Below are positions 59,082 through 64,000 of a stretch of 64,000 bases of DNA, in pieces; the first letter of the stretch is position 1, and every line of letters begins with the position of its first letter. The position numbers were made by a program, and so were the translations under genes. The DNA comes from Aliishimia sp965656085 (GTDB taxonomy: Bacteria > Pseudomonadota > Alphaproteobacteria > Rhodobacterales > Rhodobacteraceae). The notes beneath the pieces were generated by a model that made no database searches, was not told the origin of the DNA, and was given only the letters and a program-made list of their open reading frames with translations. The DNA is taken from assembly GCA_965656085.1 (NCBI GenBank), contig CBFHJA010000022.1:1-64000 (forward strand). The letters run 5' to 3'.

Positions 59082-60070
59082 CAGACAAGGCCAGCCTTGC
59101 GGAACTCGGCCAGCATGTCCGCCTCGGGGCGCGGGCCCACATGGGTGATCACTTCGCCTGCGCACAAATGTCCCATGCGCCCGCAGGTCTCCAGATCGCA
59201 GCCCGTGGCGAGCCCGTAGAGGAACCCGGCGGCGAACTGATCGCCTGCGCCGGTGGCGTCCACCGGTGTCACCTTGGTCACTGGCAGGTCGTGGCGTTCC
59301 TCGCCTGCGATGATCGTCACCCCGTCGCCGGAGCGCGTGCAGACCATCAGCGGGATCATCGCGGCGGTCTTGGCCATCGCCGCTTCGAGATCCTCGGTCT
59401 CGAAGAGCGCGCAAATCTCGTGCTCGTTGCCGATCACATAGTCGAGCTCATTGCCGATCATGTCGAGGAAGTCCGCGCGGTGGCGCTCGACGCAGAACGG
59501 GTCGGAAATCGCGATCCCGGCCTTGCCACCCGCCGCGCGGGTCACGCGCGAAGCCTTGCGGAACGCCTCTTTGCCCTTGTCCTTGTCGAAAAGGTAGCCT
59601 TCGAGAAAGATGATCTCGGCCTCTGCCGCGGTCGCCTCTGGCACGTCCTCGGGGCCAAGTTCGGCGGAGATGCCCAGATAGGTGTTCATCGAGCGCTCGC
59701 CATCGGGGGAGACAAAGATCATCGAGCGCGAGGTCGGCAACTCGCCGCCCGGCACCGGCGCGTTGACAAAATCGGTGCCGTCCTCGGTCATCGCCTCGGC
59801 GTAAAAACGGCCCAGCGAGTCGTCATGCACCCGGCCGATGAACGCGGTCGGAAGGCCCAGCGCGCCGACGCCCGCGATGGTGTTCGCCACCGCCCCGCCG
59901 GGGGTCTGCTTGCGCTCGTTCATCGCCGCGTAAAGCAACTCGCTGCGCTCCATCTCGACAAGCTGCATGATGCCTTTGTCGATATCCATCATCTCCAGAA
60001 AGCTGTCATCGGCATGGGTGATCACATCGACAACGGCATTGCCGATCCCGGCGAGTTTGTATTTGGTCAT
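59081..60070 (-). CDS. Adenosine kinase (PfkB/ribokinase family)
   Basis: A 329-residue PfkB-family sugar kinase, adenosine-kinase-like. N terminus LAGIGNAVVDVITHADDSFLEM; KQTPGGAVANTIAGVGALG is the substrate region; the ATP/catalytic motif is VTPVDATGAGDQFAAGFLYGL (about residues 265-285), with the base Asp in GAGD. It probably phosphorylates adenosine or another ribonucleoside. The ATG overlaps the nth stop by 4 nt (ATGA) and its stop overlaps the acetyltransferase start, giving a three-gene coupled chain. Confidence 0.85.
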   Translation of the reverse strand: MTKYKLAGIGNAVVDVITHADDSFLEMMDIDKGIMQLVEMERSELLYAAMNERKQTPGGAVANTIAGVGALGLPTAFIGRVHDDSLGRFYAEAMTEDGTDFVNAPVPGGELPTSRSMIFVSPDGERSMNTYLGISAELGPEDVPEATAAEAEIIFLEGYLFDKDKGKEAFRKASRVTRAAGGKAGIAISDPFCVERHRADFLDMIGNELDYVIGNEHEICALFETEDLEAAMAKTAAMIPLMVCTRSGDGVTIIAGEERHDLPVTKVTPVDATGAGDQFAAGFLYGLATGCDLETCGRMGHLCAGEVITHVGPRPEADMLAEFRKAGLV

Positions 60071-60720
60071 TGGGTTTTTTCCTCATAGGGGCAGAGATCG
60101 CGGATCAGGCAGGCCCCGCATTTGGGCTTGCGCGCCACGCAGGTGTAGCGGCCATGCAGGATCAGCCAGTGATGGGCGTGAAGCTGGAAATCGGCGGGGA
60201 TGTTGTCCTCGATGGCCCGCTCGACCGCGTCAACGGTCTTGCCCGGCGCGATGCCGGTGCGGTTGCCAACGCGGAAGATATGGGTGTCGACGGCTTGGGC
60301 GGGGTAGTGCCACCACATATTGAGCACGACATTGGCGGTCTTGCGCCCTACCCCCGGCAGCGATTGCAGCGCCGCGCGCGAATTGGGCACGACGCCGCCA
60401 TACTCATCGACGAGGATCTGGCTCATCTTGATGACGTTCTTGGCCTTCTGGCGGTAGAGGCCGATGGTCTTGATGTGCTCGGTGAGGCCTTCGAGGCCGA
60501 GATCGAGCATCTTTTGCGGGGTGTCGGCGATCTTGAAGAGCGCGCGGGTGGCCTTGTTGACGCCCGCGTCGGTGGCTTGGGCCGAGAGGGCAACGGCGAC
60601 GACAAGGGTGTAGACGTTGACATGCTCAAGCTCGCCCTTGGGTTCGGGGTCCGCCGCCTGAAAGCGGGTGAAAATCTCCCGCAGGGTGTTGTAGTCGAGC
60701 TGTTTGGGTGCCTTGGCCAT
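60067..60720 (-). CDS. nth: Endonuclease III
   Basis: A 217-residue DNA glycosylase/AP lyase that removes oxidised pyrimidines. The HhH motif is LQSLPGVGRKTANVVLN with the catalytic Lys, followed by the catalytic Asp in VDTHIFRV. The C-terminal [4Fe-4S] cluster has CVARKPKCGACLIRDLC, spacing C-x6-C-x2-C-x5-C. The ATG at 60720 is chosen as the fold starts there. It heads the coupled chain nth-adenosine kinase-GNAT. Confidence 0.94.
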   Translation of the reverse strand: MAKAPKQLDYNTLREIFTRFQAADPEPKGELEHVNVYTLVVAVALSAQATDAGVNKATRALFKIADTPQKMLDLGLEGLTEHIKTIGLYRQKAKNVIKMSQILVDEYGGVVPNSRAALQSLPGVGRKTANVVLNMWWHYPAQAVDTHIFRVGNRTGIAPGKTVDAVERAIEDNIPADFQLHAHHWLILHGRYTCVARKPKCGACLIRDLCPYEEKTQ

Positions 60721-60925
60721 GGCGAGTGGTATGGGGGGATTTTTTTGGGGGTGCAAGAGCGGGGGGACGCACCTTTGGTGCGTGCTGGGCTTCCAGCCCA
60801 GACCCGGGGATATTTTGAGCCAAAGGAAGGCAGGGGCGAGGCGCTTCGGGCCTGACGTGGGGCACGAGGGTGAAAAGCGCAATATCCGGGTCGCTGGGCG
60901 GGGCGTGTCTCGCTAGATTGGCGGC
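60721..60925. repeat. Intergenic hairpin region with GATATTTTGAGCCAAAGGAAG
   Basis: The 205-bp gap between divergent genes contains two hairpins: ACGCACC-TTT-GGTGCGT (60767-60783, 7-bp stem) and CTGGGC-TTCCA-GCCCAG (60785-60801, 6-bp stem), followed by CCCGGGGATATTTTGAGCC (60803-60821). No gene seen here. Combinations of hairpins with such a GATATTT segment are, as general knowledge, seen as dispersed elements in Rhodobacteraceae. Confidence 0.55.
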
Positions 60926-61756
60926 ATGGAACAGGAACACAGCTATCACTACGGCGTCATGCGCCGCGCCATCGATCGGATCGACGCTGCGCCCCAGATG
61001 CTGTCGCTCGACGCGCTGGCCGCCGAGATGGACATGAGCCCCGCGCATTTCCAGCGGCTCTTCTCGGCATGGGTCGGGGTCTCGCCCAAGCGCTACCAGC
61101 AGTATCTGGCGCTGGGGCACGCCAAATCGGTGCTTGCCGAGCGGTTCACCACGCTGGAGGCCTCGATGGCCGCCGGGCTGTCGGGGACCGGGCGGCTGCA
61201 TGACCTGTTCCTGCGGTGGGAGGCGATGAGCCCCGGTGAGTTTGCCCGGCAAGGTGGCGGCATGACCATCCGCTATGGCTGGCTCGGCAGTCCGTTCGGC
61301 GAGGCGCTCGTGATGGCGACCGAGAAGGGGATTTGCGGGATCGCGTTCTCGGCAGAGTTCGGGCGCGATTGGGCGTGGGAGGATATGACCGCGCGCTGGC
61401 CCGAGGCGGAGTTTGTGGAGGATACCGCTTTCGTGGTGCCTTGGGCCGAGGCCGCCTTCGCGCAGAAGGGCGAGGCGGCGCTGCACCTGATCGGCGCGCC
61501 GTTCCAGATCAAGGTCTGGGAGGCGTTGCTGCGCATTCCCTCGGGCCATGTGACGACCTATTCGGAGATCGCCGGGAGCATCGGGTCGCCCCGCGCGGTG
61601 CGGGCGGTCGGCACGGCGGTCGGGCGCAACCCGGTCTCGTGGCTCATTCCCTGCCACCGGGCGCTGCGCAAATCCGGCGCGCTGGGCGGCTATCACTGGG
61701 GGCTGCCGATGAAGCGCGCGATGCTGGCCTATGAGGCGGCGCGCGCCGAGGCGTGA
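60926..61756 (+). CDS. AraC-HTH/methylated-DNA-[protein]-cysteine methyltransferase fusion (Ada-like)
   Basis: A 276-residue protein joining an AraC-type DNA-binding domain (about residues 1-95: LDALAAEMDMSPAHFQRLFSAWVGVSPKRYQQYLA) to an O6-alkylguanine transferase. The transfer site is WLIPCHRALRKSG with Cys at about residue 242, and GHVTTYSEIAGSIGSPRAVRAVG is the DNA-binding helix. It lacks the N-terminal zinc domain of E. coli Ada that accepts methyl from phosphotriesters, so the sensing mechanism must differ. It is divergent from nth. Its stop is 9 bp from the amidase stop. Confidence 0.87.
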   Translation: MEQEHSYHYGVMRRAIDRIDAAPQMLSLDALAAEMDMSPAHFQRLFSAWVGVSPKRYQQYLALGHAKSVLAERFTTLEASMAAGLSGTGRLHDLFLRWEAMSPGEFARQGGGMTIRYGWLGSPFGEALVMATEKGICGIAFSAEFGRDWAWEDMTARWPEAEFVEDTAFVVPWAEAAFAQKGEAALHLIGAPFQIKVWEALLRIPSGHVTTYSEIAGSIGSPRAVRAVGTAVGRNPVSWLIPCHRALRKSGALGGYHWGLPMKRAMLAYEAARAEA

Positions 61757-61765
61757 GGGCCGCGC

Positions 61766-63160
61766 TCAGCCCGGCGTTACGACCGTCGGCTGGCCGAGCG
61801 CGTTTTCCAGCACCTGCCCGGCGGCAAGCAGCACATCCTCGCGGAACTTCTGCCCCAGAAGCTGCACCCCCGCAGGCCGCCCGCCGCGTGTGCCCGTGGC
61901 TACCGCGAGCCCCGGCAGACCGAGCGTGGGCAGCGCGCGCTGGGTCAATTGCGCCTCGAAGATCCGCGCGAAGGCCGCTTCGGACTGAATGTCGAGTTGT
62001 TGCTCGAAGGGGGCCTCGCCCGACACCGGGCACAGGACCAGCGGGTAGTCCTCCATGAACAGCGTCCATTCGCGGATCAGCCCGGCCCGCGCCTGCAAGG
62101 CCTGCATCAGATCGTCGAAGCCGACCTCGCCGGCATCCTGGCACATTTGCGCATAGACGAACTCCGCCTCCGCGTCGGCCTCCCGCGCGACCATGTCCTT
62201 CGCCCCGACCTGCATCTCCGCCATCCACAGGCAGGCGTTGATCGCGGCGGCGCGGCGCATCGGCGGGCAAGCGGCCTCCTCGACGGTCCAGCCGGAGGCC
62301 CGCAGGATCTCCGCCGCCTCCATCAGCCCCGCCACGACCTCCTCCGACACCGGCATGTCATCGGGCGCGACGCAGAGCGCCGCGCGCTTCGGCACCTCGC
62401 CCTGCACCAGAGCCGCGGGCACATGCCACGGATCGCGCGGATCGGGCGCAGACATGGCCGCGAGGGCAAGCTCGATATCGGCGATGCTGCGGGTGAGCGG
62501 GCCGGACACCGCCATCAATTGCCCGCCAATGAAGCGATCCGGGGCGCTGGCATTCCACGCAGGCACCCGGCCCAGCGTCGGGCGCAAACCGTGCAGGCCG
62601 CAGGCATAGGCCGGGTAGCGCACCGATCCGGCGATATCGGTGCCATGCCCGATGGCACACAGCCCCGCCGCCACAGCAGAGCCTGCCCCGCCCGACGATC
62701 CGCCCGGCGTGATCCCAAGGTCGCGCGGGTTGAGGGTCTGCCCGTGCAGGCTGTTCTTGGTGAACCAGCGCATCGAAAAGGCCGGGGTATTGGTGCGCCC
62801 GACGATCACCGCGCCAGCCTTGCGCAGGTTCGCTACTACCGGGTTGTCCGCCTCGGCGACATGATTTTCGAGAAGCCGCAGCCCGTTCGTCGTGGCGTGG
62901 CCTTTCTGATCGACATTGACCTTGGTCGTCACCGGCACCCCGCAAAGCGGGCCGGGCGTGTCACCGCGCGCGATGGCCGCGTCGATGGCACGCGCGGTGT
63001 CGAGGGCCTCTTCGCGGCAGTCCTGCACGATGGCATTGATTGCCGGGTTCACCGCGTCGATCCGGTCCAGATGGGCCTGCGCGACCTCGGTGGCGGAGAC
63101 CTCGCCCGACTGCACGTGTGCCGCGATCTCGCGCGCGGTCATTTGCCAGATATCGCTCAT
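61766..63160 (-). CDS. Amidase (amidase-signature family)
   Basis: A 464-residue amidase-signature hydrolase with a Ser-Ser-Lys triad. The Lys is in GVPVTTKVNVDQKG (about residues 78-91), the signature is GGSSGGAGSAVAAG (about 151-164) with the cis-Ser, and the nucleophile Ser lies in GTDIAGSVRYPAYACGL (about 174-190). It hydrolyses small amides or carbamates, or could act in the GatA-like manner; no gatB or gatC is adjacent, so GatA is unlikely. It is convergent with the Ada-like gene. Confidence 0.87.
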   Translation of the reverse strand: MSDIWQMTAREIAAHVQSGEVSATEVAQAHLDRIDAVNPAINAIVQDCREEALDTARAIDAAIARGDTPGPLCGVPVTTKVNVDQKGHATTNGLRLLENHVAEADNPVVANLRKAGAVIVGRTNTPAFSMRWFTKNSLHGQTLNPRDLGITPGGSSGGAGSAVAAGLCAIGHGTDIAGSVRYPAYACGLHGLRPTLGRVPAWNASAPDRFIGGQLMAVSGPLTRSIADIELALAAMSAPDPRDPWHVPAALVQGEVPKRAALCVAPDDMPVSEEVVAGLMEAAEILRASGWTVEEAACPPMRRAAAINACLWMAEMQVGAKDMVAREADAEAEFVYAQMCQDAGEVGFDDLMQALQARAGLIREWTLFMEDYPLVLCPVSGEAPFEQQLDIQSEAAFARIFEAQLTQRALPTLGLPGLAVATGTRGGRPAGVQLLGQKFREDVLLAAGQVLENALGQPTVVTPG

Positions 63161-63400
63161 CGCCAGTGTCCTTGCCGTTTCGAGGTCGTGTCAGCGGCGA
63201 AACTGGCACCGCCGCGCGGGCGTGTCGACCGCAATCTGCACTCTGGCCCCGCCGGGGGGGGGCACCCGGGGTGTCGGCACGGCACCCTGTGGGGCGGGCA
63301 TTTTTTGGGGCCTACGGCGAGACTGCGGGAAGCGGCGGGCCGCCCGTGGGCTGGGCAACCATCCGCAATTTTTCGGCAACCTTGACGGAAAGGGTTTTCT

Positions 63401-63428
63401 TTGACCGTCAGTCGCTCCAAACTATGCG
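63401..63428 (+). promoter_or_regulatory. Candidate promoter of the CoxM-like gene
   Basis: TTGACC (63401-63406), 16-bp spacer, TATGCG (63423-63428), 94 bp before the start. The -35 matches 5 of 6 consensus bases, the -10 is poorer. Weak. Confidence 0.35.
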
Positions 63429-63437
63429 AAATCCATC

Positions 63438-63461
63438 ACGCGGCAGGTGACGCGGCAGGTA
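63438..63461. repeat. Tandem 12-bp repeat ACGCGGCAGGT(G/A)
   Basis: ACGCGGCAGGTG (63438-63449) is immediately followed by ACGCGGCAGGTA (63450-63461), 12-bp period, between the candidate promoter and the gene start. It could be an operator; function unknown. Confidence 0.55.
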
Positions 63462-63521
63462 GCAAGGCGACCGGATCGAATGCGCGCGAGTCTTGGCACC
63501 CGGAGCACCAAAGGGGGATCC

Positions 63522-64000
63522 ATGAGATACGAACGTCCATCGAATATAGAGGATGCGGTCGGGCTTCTGGCGAGCGCAGGCGACGCGGCTTTCGTGCTTG
63601 CGGGCGGAACCGATCTGCTTGTGCGGATGAAAAGCGATGACTTTCACGCTGGCCTCATCGTCGACATCAAGGCCATCGGCGGGATGTCGGATATCGTGGA
63701 AACCGAGGACGGGTTCGTCATCGGCGCGGGGGTCCCCTGCGCCGCGCTCGGCGAGCATGCAGGGCTTTGCGCGGCATGGCCTGGACTGGTCGAGGCTGCC
63801 CACCTGATCGGCTCGACCCAGATACAGGGCCGCTGCACGATCTCCGGCAATCTGTGCAACGCCTCGCCCGCCGCCGACAGCGTGCCCGCGATGGTGGCCG
63901 CCGGGGCGCAGGCGCGTATCGCCGGGCCGACCGGCACCCGCCTGCTGCCGGTGGAAGACGTGCTTCAAGGGCCGGGCAAGACCGCTCTGGAGAAGGGCGA
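63522..64000 (+). CDS. CoxM/XdhA-type FAD-binding subunit, partial (cut by window end)
   Basis: The N-terminal 159 residues of a molybdenum-hydroxylase FAD-binding subunit (carbon monoxide or xanthine dehydrogenase type). AFVLAGGTDLLVRMK (about residues 24-38) is the FAD diphosphate loop; IQGRCTISGNLCNASPAADS (about 103-122) is the second FAD contact. AAAGGGGGATCC precedes the ATG. Which substrate the full enzyme has depends on the partner Mo and Fe-S subunits beyond 64000. The 3' end is missing only because the window ends. Confidence 0.85.
   Translation, partial: MRYERPSNIEDAVGLLASAGDAAFVLAGGTDLLVRMKSDDFHAGLIVDIKAIGGMSDIVETEDGFVIGAGVPCAALGEHAGLCAAWPGLVEAAHLIGSTQIQGRCTISGNLCNASPAADSVPAMVAAGAQARIAGPTGTRLLPVEDVLQGPGKTALEKG

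Larger units (their letters stand above)
63161..63521. other. Gene-free region upstream of the amidase and CoxM-like genes
   Basis: A 361-bp divergent gap with no gene that I can support. It contains a run of nine G (63254-63262) next to GCCCCGCC, a GGCATTTTTTGGGG segment (63298-63310), a candidate promoter for the CoxM-like gene (63401-63428) and two tandem 12-mers ACGCGGCAGGT(G/A) (63438-63461). Confidence 0.5.

Noticed and set aside
61766..63160. GatA (glutamyl-tRNA amidotransferase A)
   Set aside because: It is the same enzyme family, but no gatB or gatC is nearby, and the sequence between motifs is more like general amidases.

Overview
The window is a gene-dense, high-GC chromosomal segment from an alphaproteobacterium, most likely a member of the Rhodobacteraceae (Roseobacter group). 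The grounds are the order rpsT-dnaA-dnaN-recF-gyrB, a Rhodobacteraceae-type flagellar run flgB-flgC-fliE-fliQ-flgF-flgG-flgA-flgH-fliL-flhA-fliR-flhB with a divergent fliI, frequent ATGA and TGATG stop/start overlaps, use of GTG and TTG starts, and small GC-rich palindromes between genes. I see no rRNA, tRNA, CRISPR array, insertion sequence, integrase or prophage gene. This looks like core or near-core chromosome rather than an island.

Layout. 0.1-7.4 kb: a VOC protein, a MaoC/HTD2-like hydratase, a split MnmC pair (divergent oxidoreductase and methyltransferase genes, the former overlapping a 30-residue membrane peptide), a drug/metabolite exporter, a soluble lytic transglycosylase and dapA. 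7.5-13 kb: an NTF2-like protein, an Asp/Glu-racemase-like protein, then a stress block of a two-domain universal stress protein, a Lon-family protease and a coupled protein of unknown function. 13-17.3 kb: a MacAB-like ABC exporter operon (ATPase, FtsX-type permease, HlyD-type adaptor). 17.4-26.2 kb: metabolic genes including a flavodoxin-like protein, a sarcosine/dimethylglycine methyltransferase-like enzyme, a CIA30-domain secreted protein, a flavin amine oxidase, a feruloyl-CoA-synthase-like ligase, a nitronate monooxygenase, a TetR regulator divergent from a Rieske oxygenase, and an acyltransferase.

26.7-37 kb: the information-processing core, mutM, an enoyl-CoA hydratase, rpsT with a clear terminator, dnaA, dnaN, recF and gyrB. 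A phytanoyl-CoA-dioxygenase-family gene sits on the opposite strand between dnaA and dnaN, and a LysE-type exporter is coupled to recF. 37-47.5 kb: flagellar genes for the rod, export gate, export ATPase, L-ring and FliL, ending in a small coiled-coil protein that may be FliJ. Filament, hook, MS-ring, switch, motor and FliP genes are not in the window, so the flagellar genome is split.

47.6-64 kb: map, sfsA, a four-gene fully overlapping operon (CinA-like, GNAT, AhpD-like, OmpA-like), a LysR regulator, an antibiotic-monooxygenase-like protein, a DUF4399 protein, a FadH-type 2,4-dienoyl-CoA reductase, rppH with a coupled Cys-rich secreted protein, a methyltransferase, an overlapping chain nth-adenosine kinase-GNAT, an Ada-like HTH/methyltransferase protein, an amidase and the 5' part of a CoxM/XdhA FAD subunit cut by the window end.

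I found no obviously new multi-gene system. The most unusual non-coding signal is a helically phased motif (core CGTATGGC or CGTATGTAC, spacing 11-12 bp) in two distant intergenic regions, upstream of mutM and at 58.4 kb, both accompanied by GTTAAC hexamers. Other items worth a look are the coupled 30-residue peptide, the Lon/universal-stress block, and several palindromic elements that recur in the window.
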